A DNA stretch of 6,232 nt, from assembly GCA_964354135.1 (NCBI GenBank), contig CAYGZA010000358.1, forward strand, positions 1 through 6,232, in the 5' to 3' direction. Position 1 is the stretch's first letter. The number at the start of each line of letters is the position of its first letter. Shown in pieces: positions 1 through 6,232 of the stretch. Origin of the DNA: CAYGZA01 sp964354135. Lineage in GTDB: Bacteria > Planctomycetota > Planctomycetia > Pirellulales > Thermoguttaceae. A program made the position numbers and the translations under genes. The notes beneath the pieces were generated by a model, which saw only the letters and a program-made list of their open reading frames with translations, made no database searches and had not been told where the DNA came from.

Positions 1-1
1 T

Positions 2-658
2 GCCAACCTCGTGCTGGCCGACGAGATCAACCGCGCCGCCCCGAAGACCCAGTCGGCCTTGCTCGAATCGATGGCCGAGCGGCACGTCACCGTAGGCGGG
101 CAGACGTACCTGCTGGAGGACCCGTTCCTCGTGGCCGCCACGCAGAACCCGATCGAGCAGGAAGGGACCTATCCGCTCCCCGAGGCGCAATTGGACCGCT
201 TCATGATGGAAATCCGCATCGGCTATCCGTCGCAGGAGCAGGAAGAAGAGATCGTGATGAAGACGACCTCCGGGCTGCCGAGCCTTCCGGCGGCGACGAT
301 GAGCCGCAGCGAGTTCCTCCAGCTTCGCGACCTCGTGCTGGCCGTGCCGGTGGCGGCGAACGTGGCCTCCTGGGCCGTGCGGCTCTGCCGGGCAAGCCGG
401 CCGGAGGACCGCAGCGCAGCCAGCTACGTGCAGAACTACGTCGCCTGGGGCGCCGGCCCGCGGGGGTCGCAGAATCTGGTGCTTGGGGCCAAGGCCCGGG
501 CCTTGCTGGTCGGCCGCACGGCCCCGACGGTGGAAGACATCCGCGCGTTGGCGTTTCCCATCCTGCGGCACCGGATCATCGTCAATCATCGGGCGGTGGG
601 CGACGCAGTCACGTCGCAGCACGTCATCGAGCACTTGCTCCAAGAAGTCGCGGCATGA
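2..658 (+). CDS. MoxR-family AAA+ ATPase, 5'-truncated by window edge
   Basis: The 218 visible residues are the C-terminal part of a MoxR-type AAA+ ATPase, an ATP-driven cytoplasmic chaperone or remodeller that typically works with VWA-domain partners. Reading opens at base 2, already inside the Walker B strand (VLADEIN, visible residues 4-10). It continues with sensor 1 (ATQNP, 46-50, Asn about 49), the arginine-finger segment LPEAQLDRF (59-67), and a helical lid with a sensor 2 arginine in GAGPRGSQ (about 150-157). The typical MoxR ending follows: VEDIRALAFPILRHRI (about 177-192). Family members are about 330 residues long, so roughly 110 residues, including Walker A, should lie upstream. 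The GTG at base 11 is an internal Val codon, not a start, because homology begins before it. The stop TGA overlaps the ATG of the DUF58 gene, which indicates co-translation. The family assignment is secure; the physiological substrate is unknown. Confidence 0.95.
   Translation, partial: ANLVLADEINRAAPKTQSALLESMAERHVTVGGQTYLLEDPFLVAATQNPIEQEGTYPLPEAQLDRFMMEIRIGYPSQEQEEEIVMKTTSGLPSLPAATMSRSEFLQLRDLVLAVPVAANVASWAVRLCRASRPEDRSAASYVQNYVAWGAGPRGSQNLVLGAKARALLVGRTAPTVEDIRALAFPILRHRIIVNHRAVGDAVTSQHVIEHLLQEVAA
655..658 (+). promoter_or_regulatory. ATGA stop/start overlap (translational coupling)
   Basis: The ATG of the DUF58 gene (655-657) overlaps the TGA of the ATPase gene (656-658). The upstream sequence offers only a weak purine run (AAGAAG, 642-647), so ribosomes finishing the ATPase probably re-initiate here. 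This would tie the amounts of the two proteins together. The overlap is seen directly; coupling is inferred. Confidence 0.8.
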
Positions 659-1566
659 ACGCGCAGGGGAGAAGCCGGTTCCTCGATCTCCGCGCCCTGG
701 CTGCGCTGGAGCACATGCGGTTTGCCACGCGGCACCGCATCGAGGGGGCCTATAGCGGCCGGCACCGCTCGCGGCAGCAGGGCGGGGCGGGCGAGTTCGT
801 CGATTTCCGCGAGTATTCCGGCGCCGAGGACATCCGCCGCCTGGACTGGAAGGTCTTTGCCCGCACCGGCAAGACCTTCGTCCGCCTGCACCAGGAAGAG
901 ACGAACCTGCTCTGCACGCTGGCCGTGGACGCCTCGGGCTCGATGCTCTTCGGGTCCCGCGGCCGCAAGGACCCGGCCGGGTCGAAGCTGGAGTATGCCC
1001 AGTTCCTGGCCACGGCGCTGAGCCACGTGATTAACCGGGGTCAGGACCAGGTGGGGCTGGCGGTCATCGACTTCGAGCTTCGGGAGGTAATCCCGCCGGG
1101 CGGGACCGCATCGCACGTGGCCCACGTCCAGGAGAGCATCGAACGCCTCAGTTGCCGCCAGAGCACGCGGATGGCCGATCCGCTCCGCAACCTGTTCGAG
1201 CAGAGCCGGCGACGCGGCGTGTTGCTGCTGATGGCCGACTTCCTGGTGGACGACCTGCAAGAGGTGTTTGCCGCCGTGCGGCTCTTCCGGCACCGCGGCT
1301 GGGAGGTCATCATCCTGCACTTGATTCACCCAGACGAAGAGCGGCTCCCCGACGGGTCGGCATTCCGTTTCGAGGGAATGGAAGACGACGGCGAAGTGAC
1401 CTGCTCGCCCAACGAGGTGCGGACGGCGTACCGGCAACGATTCGCGGCCCACGCGGCGATGGTCCGCCAACTGGCCCTGGCCGGCGGCTGCGACTACCGG
1501 CACGTCTCCACGGCGATTCCGTACCTGGAAACATTGGGAGGATTCCTGGTCGAACGCGCGGGTTAG
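655..1566 (+). CDS. DUF58 domain protein with VWA-like fold, soluble form
   Basis: This 303-residue protein belongs to the DUF58 family, the usual partner of MoxR ATPases. The diagnostic DUF58 block is at about residues 44-70: GAGEFVDFREY, then EDIRRLDWKVFAR. A VWA-like domain follows, with the MIDAS motif DASGS at 92-96 after a hydrophobic strand, a possible MIDAS threonine at T171 (STRMADPL), and an Asp after a hydrophobic strand (LLLMADF, D195). No transmembrane segment is visible, unlike the longer DUF58 proteins that carry two N-terminal helices, so it should be cytoplasmic. It could then contact the ATPase directly. The start is fixed by the ATGA overlap and by the good fit of the N-terminus (RALAALEHMRF) to the family. 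The function is inferred from context: a scaffold or adaptor for metal-dependent protein binding. No enzyme activity is evident. Confidence 0.93.
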   Translation: MNAQGRSRFLDLRALAALEHMRFATRHRIEGAYSGRHRSRQQGGAGEFVDFREYSGAEDIRRLDWKVFARTGKTFVRLHQEETNLLCTLAVDASGSMLFGSRGRKDPAGSKLEYAQFLATALSHVINRGQDQVGLAVIDFELREVIPPGGTASHVAHVQESIERLSCRQSTRMADPLRNLFEQSRRRGVLLLMADFLVDDLQEVFAAVRLFRHRGWEVIILHLIHPDEERLPDGSAFRFEGMEDDGEVTCSPNEVRTAYRQRFAAHAAMVRQLALAGGCDYRHVSTAIPYLETLGGFLVERAG

Positions 1567-1570
1567 AGAA

Positions 1571-1640
1571 GTAGGACGGGTGTCCCGCCCGTCCACGAAG
1601 TCAGCTACAACCGGCGGGACCGGCGAGACGCCGGCCCTAC
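1571..1640. repeat. Composite palindromic intergenic repeat
   Basis: Two hairpins sit between an inverted outer pair, GTAGG (1571-1575) and CCTAC (1636-1640). Hairpin 1 pairs GGACGGG (1574-1580) with CCCGTCC (1588-1594) around a 7-base loop. Hairpin 2 pairs CCGGCG (1620-1625) with CGCCGG (1629-1634) around AGA, and CCGGCG also occurs at 1611-1616. This resembles the dispersed GC-rich palindromic repeats often seen between genes in planctomycetes and some other high-GC bacteria. Copy number in this genome cannot be judged from one window. It begins only five bases after the DUF58 stop. It may be a REP-like or miniature mobile unit, or an RNA-stabilising structure. Confidence 0.65.
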
Positions 1641-1682
1641 TGAATTACCGGATACCTTCTCTGACGAAGCAGCGACACACTC

Positions 1683-1704
1683 GCACAGCCAAGGGCGGCT
1701 GTGC
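1683..1704. repeat. Hairpin GCACAGCC/GGCTGTGC upstream of BatA-like gene
   Basis: The arms GCACAGCC (1683-1690) and GGCTGTGC (1697-1704) pair perfectly over 8 bp around the loop AAGGGC. The hairpin ends three bases before the AGGG ribosome binding site of the next gene, so in RNA it could affect ribosome access. It differs in sequence from the 1571-1640 element and looks like a second dispersed repeat type. No T-run follows, so it is not a standard intrinsic terminator. Confidence 0.6.
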
Positions 1705-1707
1705 CAC

Positions 1708-1711
1708 AGGG
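1708..1711 (+). promoter_or_regulatory. Ribosome binding site (AGGG) of BatA-like gene
   Basis: AGGG lies six bases before the ATG at 1718. It supports that start over the in-frame GTG at 1580, which lies inside the first hairpin of the repeat. The protein homology at MTFLHPWVVW agrees with this choice. Confidence 0.55.
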
Positions 1712-1717
1712 TATGCA

Positions 1718-3859
1718 ATGACGTTCCTGCATCCGTGGGTAGTCTGGCTGGGCGTTGCGGCCGCGGGGGTGCCGGTGGTGGTCCATTGGCTCACCCGGCC
1801 GCGGCCTGTGCGATTGCCGCTTTCCACGCTCCGCTTCGTCCGCGAGGCAATCCGGCAGCGGCGGGCGAGGCACCGCCTGCGGGACCTGGTGATCCTCATG
1901 CTGCGGACCGCGGCCGTGCTCCTCTTGGCCGCGGCGATTGCCCGGCCACAGTTCGGCCCGCAGCCCTTGATCTCCGACCGGCAGACCGGCGATGCCCTCC
2001 GCGTCGTGATCCTCGACGCGAGCCAAAGCATGGCGGCCACCGACCGGGGGATCCGGGCGGTGGAACGAGCCCGGACCATCGCCGCCGAGCACCTCCGCTA
2101 CCGGCCTGGCCTGTGGGCGAACCTGATCGTGGCCGGAGCGTCGCCGCGGGCGGTGTTCGAGCAGGTCTCGACGAATTTCGACGCCCTGCGGGATGAATTG
2201 GCCAAGTGCCAGGTGCTGCCGCAGCGGGCAGATGTCCGCCGGGCGATCGCCTTGGCAGCGCGGATGCTGGCCCCGGTCTCGGAGGACGATGGGCGGCGGC
2301 GGGAGCTGGTCGTGGTGAGCGACTTCCAGCGGTCCAACTGGGCCGGCGCCGATTTCGCCTCGCTCCCCGAGGGAACGCAGATCCAGTTGGAGTCGGTCGC
2401 CCCCGCGGAAACGCCCCCGAACCTCGCCATCCTCGGGGCCGCCTGCCATGCCCGAAGCGCGCTAGGGCAGAGCGTCCAATTGTCGGTCGAGGTGGGCAAC
2501 TTCTCGCCCGCGCCCCAGAAAGTGACGGTCGAGGCGACCCTCGGGGAAACGACCTATCGCCTCTCTGGAACCTGCCCGCCGGGACGACGGACCACGCTCA
2601 CGGAAGAAATCCCGCTCAAGGAGGTGGGATGGCAGTCGGGCGAGGTCCGGCTGGCCGGCGTGGACGACGCCTTGGCGGCCGACAACGCGCGGCCCCTGGT
2701 GGTTCGGGTCCGGCCGAAACCGGTCTACGCCCTGCTCACGCGGCAGCCGGCTACGCAGCGCCCCTCGTCGAGCCACTACCTGGAGTGCGCCCTGGTGCCC
2801 GACCGGCGGCCCGGCGACAAGGGACCGGGGCCGGCAGAAGACCGGGCCTCGGCCGTGGTGCTGCGGGTCGAGCCCTCCAATGCGACCGCCCAGGTGCTGG
2901 CCCCGGCGGACCTCATCCTCCTGGACCATCCCGGAAAGCTCTCCGAGGAGACGGCCAAGCTCCTGTCGGGGCTTCTGCGCCGGGGCCGGCCGATCCTTTA
3001 CGTGACTGGCGAAATGATCGACGCGGTGAACCTCAGGCGGCTGGCGGACGCCGCTGGGACCGGGCTGCAAATGCCGGTGGAATTCCTCCCGCCGCCCGAA
3101 GGGCATTTGCGCCGCGAGCTGTTCCTGACCGCAATCCGGCGGGACGATCCTCCGTTCTCCGTCTTCGGCGACAATCTCGACGCCATCAGCGGCCGGCTGC
3201 GATTCGCCGGCGGGCTCAGCTCGCGGCGACTGCCAAGCGGCCTGGAGAGCGATCTCTTGGCCGGCTACAACGATGGCACAGCCTGCATGGTAACGACGGC
3301 CGCCGACGCCGGGGTCCTCACGGTGTTCAACGCGGACCTGGGGGCGTCCAATCTGCCCAAGACGCCGGCCTTCGTCCCGCTGGTGGCGGAGCTGGTCGAG
3401 CGGATGCTCGCGCGCCATCGCACCGGGCAGCCGACCCTCTGCGGCGAGCCCCTGGTCGCCCATTTGCCCGGCGACGCGGGAGCGGCCGCCGGACTCCGCG
3501 TCGTCGGGCCCGAGTCCGGCCCCGGCGACTCGGGGGGCGAGCCCTTGGGTGAGCTCGTCGACGAGGCCGTGGGTGCGGTTTGGCGATGGCAGAATCCCAC
3601 CCCGCCGGGAGTGTATCGCGTGGTCCGCGGCGGCCAAGCCGTTTTCTCGCTGGCGGTGCAAGTTCCTGAGGAAGAGAGTCAACTGGAGACCCTTGACTCT
3701 GAGGTGCTGACCGGGCGGCTTGCTGCGGGACACGCCGTCTACTCGCGCAACTCGGCGGCCGAGAGCGAGAACCGCGACGACGTCTGGAAATGGTTCCTCA
3801 CCGGGTGCGTATTCTGTCTTCTGGGAGAACTGGCGGCCCTGCTTGGATTCCGGACCTAA
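1718..3859 (+). CDS. BatA-like membrane protein: VWA plus amidotransferase-like domains
   Basis: This 713-residue protein starts with the BatA-type N-terminus MTFLHPWVVW. It has membrane segments at about 7-25 and 57-75, joined by a very basic loop (26-56) that should be cytoplasmic. A VWA domain follows at about 93-230, with MIDAS DASQS (100-104) and VVVSDF (D202). The segment where a MIDAS Thr is usual reads RADVRRA (170-176), apparently without Thr. Next come a probable beta-sandwich of CARDB type (about 245-332; GQSVQLSVEVGNFSP) and a class I glutamine-amidotransferase-like region (about 380-565; ADLILLDHPGKLSEE, GRPILYVTG) with no recognisable catalytic Cys-His-Glu set. A C-terminal membrane helix lies at about 690-710. 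The positive-inside rule puts nearly everything after residue 75 outside the cytoplasm. The ATG at 1718 was chosen for homology and its AGGG site; an upstream GTG (1580) would add 46 repeat-derived residues. It is probably a partner of the MoxR/DUF58 pair; its substrate is unknown. Confidence 0.88.
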   Translation: MTFLHPWVVWLGVAAAGVPVVVHWLTRPRPVRLPLSTLRFVREAIRQRRARHRLRDLVILMLRTAAVLLLAAAIARPQFGPQPLISDRQTGDALRVVILDASQSMAATDRGIRAVERARTIAAEHLRYRPGLWANLIVAGASPRAVFEQVSTNFDALRDELAKCQVLPQRADVRRAIALAARMLAPVSEDDGRRRELVVVSDFQRSNWAGADFASLPEGTQIQLESVAPAETPPNLAILGAACHARSALGQSVQLSVEVGNFSPAPQKVTVEATLGETTYRLSGTCPPGRRTTLTEEIPLKEVGWQSGEVRLAGVDDALAADNARPLVVRVRPKPVYALLTRQPATQRPSSSHYLECALVPDRRPGDKGPGPAEDRASAVVLRVEPSNATAQVLAPADLILLDHPGKLSEETAKLLSGLLRRGRPILYVTGEMIDAVNLRRLADAAGTGLQMPVEFLPPPEGHLRRELFLTAIRRDDPPFSVFGDNLDAISGRLRFAGGLSSRRLPSGLESDLLAGYNDGTACMVTTAADAGVLTVFNADLGASNLPKTPAFVPLVAELVERMLARHRTGQPTLCGEPLVAHLPGDAGAAAGLRVVGPESGPGDSGGEPLGELVDEAVGAVWRWQNPTPPGVYRVVRGGQAVFSLAVQVPEEESQLETLDSEVLTGRLAAGHAVYSRNSAAESENRDDVWKWFLTGCVFCLLGELAALLGFRT

Positions 3860-3873
3860 CAGTTTTTGCGAAC

Positions 3874-6165
3874 ATGACGCGACTGACTTTCGACCCTCAC
3901 ATCCCGTTGGCCCTGTGGGTGCCCCTGGCCGTGGCGGCCGGGTGCCTGCTGGCCTGGTACGGTGTGGCGAGCCGCCGCCGCTTGCCGCCGCGGCGCTGGC
4001 GGCCGGTGATGGCGCTGATGGGTCTGGCCGTCGTGCTGCCGCTGGCGATTCTGCTCAACCCGACGTGGCTCCGGCGGGTCCCGCCCCCGGTCGGAAAGCC
4101 GCTCTTGACGATCCTTGTGGACCGCTCGGCGAGTATGGCAACCCGCGACATCGCAGGAAACACCAGCCGCTACGAGGCCGCCTCCCGGCTAGCCGCCCGA
4201 GCGGTCAAGGAGTTGGAGGACCGCTACGAAGTCCGCGTCTACTCGTTTGCCGAGAGTTGCGGGCCGGTGGGGACGGACGAGCTGGCCCAAAAAACCCCCG
4301 ACGGGGCGGCCACGGACCTGGCGACCGCGGTGGAGGAATCGCTCGAGGCCGAGCGGCCCCAGGGGCAGGCCCTCTTCGTGCTCAGCGATGGCGGGCACAA
4401 CGCCGGCGGGGGTGCCGGCCGAGTGTTGGAAGCCGCCGGCAAGGCCAAGGCCATGACCGCCCCGCTTTTTGCCAAGACCTTGGGCGGCCAGACGGGGGTC
4501 CGGGACCTGGAGGTTGCCCTGAACATGCCCCAGGAGCTGGCCTTCATCGGCCAGCGGGTGCCCGTGCTCGTCGCCCTGCGGCAGCGGGGAGCGGCCGGAA
4601 AGCGGACCACTTTGTCGCTCGTCCACGAGGGCCGCCTGGTGGAAAAGCAGGAGGTGGAGCTGGCGCCCGACGGCTCCGTTGCGGCGACCTTCCACGTCTC
4701 CCAGCCCGCTGCCGGCCTGTACCGCTACGAGCTGAAGGCCGATCCGCTCCCCGGCGAAGTCACGGACCTGAACAACACCGCCACGCTCGTCCTGCGCGTG
4801 GTGGACCAGCCGATCCGCGTGCTCTTGTTGGAAGGAAAGCCCTATTGGGACACGAAGTTCCTCGTGCGGACCCTCGCGGCCGACCAATCGATCGAGCTCA
4901 CCAGCATCGTCAAGATGGCCGAAGGCCGCTTGCTGGAGCGGCGGCTCGCGCGGGGGGAGTCGGCCTCGCCGGGGCCGGAGAAAGCCGTCGCGACAAAGCC
5001 TGCCGCCCCGATCACGCCCCTTGTGGAGCAATGGTCGATCAAGCGCGACGCCGCCCGGGTTCTGGCGGAGGCCGAATCGCTGGCCGGCTACCAGATCGTC
5101 GTGCTGGGCCGCGACGCCGAGGTCTTCTTGAGCGACCAGGCAATCGCGCGGGTCAAGAAGTGGCTCGTCGAGAACGAGGGCTCGCTGGTCTGCTACCGCG
5201 GGCCGCCGACCTCGCAGATCGGCCAGCGCCTGGGCGAGCTGATGCCGGTGCACTGGACGCCCGCCCGGGAAACGCGGTTCCGCATGCACTGGACGTCGGT
5301 CGGGCAAGCCCTGCGGTGGCTCCCCGCACTCTCCGAAGACCAGGACCTGCTGGCGAGCCTCCCTTCACTGGCAACGGTGGCAAGGCCGGAGCGCTCGGCC
5401 CCGCTGGCCGAAGTGCTGGCCGCCAGCGCACCGGGCAAGCAAGACCAGGCCGCACCGGCGATCACGTACCAGCCGGTCGGCGGCGGCCGCGTCGTGGTGA
5501 TCGAGGGGGCCGGCATGTGGCGATGGGCCTTTCTCGCCCCGCAATACCAGCGGCACGACGAGCTCTACGGCATCCTCTGGCGGAGCCTCGTCCGCTGGTT
5601 GGTGGCCAACGTCGGGCTCCTTCCTTCGCAACAATTGGCCCTCCGGACCGACAAGGTGACTTTCAGCGCGGGCGAGGGCGTAACCGCGACCCTCCTGCTG
5701 CGAGAGCACGCCGCGGGCACCAGGCCGCCGCAGGTCGAGTTGACCGGCGGCGTGCTCGCGCAGCCGAAGGTCTTCACACCCGTGCCGGCGGGGAGCGATC
5801 CGGGGCAGTTCCGCGTGGCCTTCGGGCGGCTCGCCGAAGGGCGCTACTGGGCCCGGGTCGCCGGCGCCGGGGCGGTCAAGGGCGCAAGCGTCGCGGCCTT
5901 CGACGTCCGCGGCAATCTGGCCGAGCGGCTCGACGTGCGGGCACAGCCGAACCTCATGAAGCTCGCGGCGGAGAAAAGCGGCGGGGGCGTGCTGGAAGAC
6001 GACGACCCGGCGCGGCTGGCCGAGAAGTTCGACGCCCACCTCGTCGAGACGCGGCCGGAGCGGGTCACCCGCACCACCGCCTGGGACCGCTGGTGGGTGC
6101 TGGCCGGCGTGATGGTTTTCTGGGGAAGTGCGTGGGGGCTGCGGCGGTGGTCGGGATTGGTGTGA
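3874..6165 (+). CDS. Large membrane VWA protein with amidotransferase-like domain
   Basis: This 763-residue protein has membrane segments at about 11-29 and 43-62, separated by a short basic loop (RRRLPPRRWR). The VWA domain (about 76-205) has a complete-looking MIDAS: DRSAS (83-87), T147 in GAATDL and D172 in VLSDGGHN. A beta-sandwich-like segment follows (about 207-310). Then comes a class I glutamine-amidotransferase-like region (about 312-575) opening with VLLLEGKPYWDTKFLVRTL and containing YQIVVLGRDAEVF. It is interrupted by an Ala/Pro-rich stretch at about 359-383. C440 sits near the nucleophile-elbow region, but the surrounding motif (SLVCYRGP) is not the catalytic G-x-C-x-G. A second beta-rich segment (about 585-680) and a membrane helix (about 739-757) end the protein. 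The bulk should face outwards. The ATG at 3874 is 14 bases after the preceding stop; it has no clear Shine-Dalgarno, and an in-frame ATG at 3790 inside the previous gene is the alternative. The 3874 start gives the expected hydrophobic N-terminus. It probably works with the BatA-like protein. Confidence 0.87.
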   Translation: MTRLTFDPHIPLALWVPLAVAAGCLLAWYGVASRRRLPPRRWRPVMALMGLAVVLPLAILLNPTWLRRVPPPVGKPLLTILVDRSASMATRDIAGNTSRYEAASRLAARAVKELEDRYEVRVYSFAESCGPVGTDELAQKTPDGAATDLATAVEESLEAERPQGQALFVLSDGGHNAGGGAGRVLEAAGKAKAMTAPLFAKTLGGQTGVRDLEVALNMPQELAFIGQRVPVLVALRQRGAAGKRTTLSLVHEGRLVEKQEVELAPDGSVAATFHVSQPAAGLYRYELKADPLPGEVTDLNNTATLVLRVVDQPIRVLLLEGKPYWDTKFLVRTLAADQSIELTSIVKMAEGRLLERRLARGESASPGPEKAVATKPAAPITPLVEQWSIKRDAARVLAEAESLAGYQIVVLGRDAEVFLSDQAIARVKKWLVENEGSLVCYRGPPTSQIGQRLGELMPVHWTPARETRFRMHWTSVGQALRWLPALSEDQDLLASLPSLATVARPERSAPLAEVLAASAPGKQDQAAPAITYQPVGGGRVVVIEGAGMWRWAFLAPQYQRHDELYGILWRSLVRWLVANVGLLPSQQLALRTDKVTFSAGEGVTATLLLREHAAGTRPPQVELTGGVLAQPKVFTPVPAGSDPGQFRVAFGRLAEGRYWARVAGAGAVKGASVAAFDVRGNLAERLDVRAQPNLMKLAAEKSGGGVLEDDDPARLAEKFDAHLVETRPERVTRTTAWDRWWVLAGVMVFWGSAWGLRRWSGLV

Positions 6166-6232
6166 ACGGACAGGGGATAGGGGCAATACCGTTGAAATAG
6201 GCGCAAGTCACAGCCTTTTGCTAAGTTAGGGT
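6166..6232. other. 3' tail, no gene recognised
   Basis: The last 67 bases are less GC-rich than the rest. I see no open frame of note, no strong hairpin with a T-tract and no clear promoter. It is probably the start of an intergenic region; whether the operon continues beyond the window cannot be decided. Confidence 0.5.

Larger units (their letters stand above)
1567..1717. other. Intergenic region rich in palindromes
   Basis: This is the only sizeable non-coding gap in the window. It holds a 70-base composite palindromic element (1571-1640), a less GC-rich stretch (about 1641-1680) and an 8-bp hairpin (1683-1704), followed by a weak ribosome binding site. The frame of the downstream gene happens to stay open across it from a GTG at 1580. 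The translated product of that stretch shows no family resemblance and is dictated by the repeats, so I treat it as non-coding. I see no convincing sigma-70 promoter and no T-tract typical of an intrinsic terminator. Confidence 0.75.

Noticed and set aside
1571..1704. Intrinsic transcription terminator(s) in the gap between DUF58 and the BatA-like gene
   Set aside because: The hairpins are GC-rich but none is followed by a T-tract, and the genes on either side are functionally linked, so read-through is more likely.
1571..1704. CRISPR array
   Set aside because: The palindromes differ in sequence and there are no regularly spaced identical direct repeats.
2206..3552. A 448-codon plus-strand frame within the BatA-like gene
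   Set aside because: Gly/Arg/Pro-rich shadow product that overlaps the real coding frame throughout.
2462..3733. A 423-codon open frame on the minus strand inside the BatA-like gene
   Set aside because: Antisense to a well-supported gene, compositionally biased and without domain motifs; the same applies to the minus-strand frames at 586-1596, 4189-5307 and 5365-6186.
3720..6200. An 826-codon open frame on the plus strand overlapping the last gene
   Set aside because: Its product is dominated by Arg, Gly, Pro and Ala with no recognisable domain, while the other frame encodes clear membrane segments and a MIDAS motif. It is a shadow of high-GC third-position bias.
6202..6221. Possible terminator hairpin GCAA/TTGC in the 3' tail
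   Set aside because: Only about 4 bp of pairing with a long loop and no T-tract.

Overview
This is a high-GC window with long, back-to-back plus-strand genes, one short non-coding gap and many stop-free shadow frames. The gene set is a MoxR-type AAA+ ATPase, a DUF58 protein and two very large membrane-anchored von Willebrand factor A (VWA) proteins. This set, together with GC-rich palindromic intergenic repeats, suggests a planctomycete (Planctomycetota, perhaps Pirellulales-like). That placement is an inference from gene content and style; no marker gene is present.

Layout: (1) 2-658 is the C-terminal two thirds of a MoxR ATPase; its Walker A part lies before the window. (2) 655-1566 is a short, soluble DUF58 protein whose start overlaps the ATPase stop in an ATGA. 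(3) 1567-1717 is a 151-base gap holding two blocks of palindromic sequence: a 70-base composite element at 1571-1640 and an 8-bp hairpin at 1683-1704, just before the next ribosome binding site. (4) 1718-3859 is a 713-residue BatA-like protein with two N-terminal membrane segments, a VWA domain, a probable beta-sandwich, a glutamine-amidotransferase-like region and a C-terminal membrane segment. (5) 3874-6165 is a second, 763-residue protein of the same overall plan, with a complete MIDAS metal site. (6) 6166-6232 is a short tail with no gene I can support.

The four genes read as one functional unit of the MoxR/VWA type, related to the bat (Bacteroides aerotolerance) operons. In such systems the AAA+ ATPase is thought to act as a chaperone or remodeller with VWA partners. 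Here the ATPase and DUF58 protein should be cytoplasmic. By the positive-inside rule, both large VWA proteins should expose almost all of their mass on the outer face of the cytoplasmic membrane. The substrate cannot be told from sequence. The architecture is a recurring one, not a wholly new system; the most distinctive local features are the repeat element inside the operon and the paired large VWA/amidotransferase-like membrane proteins.
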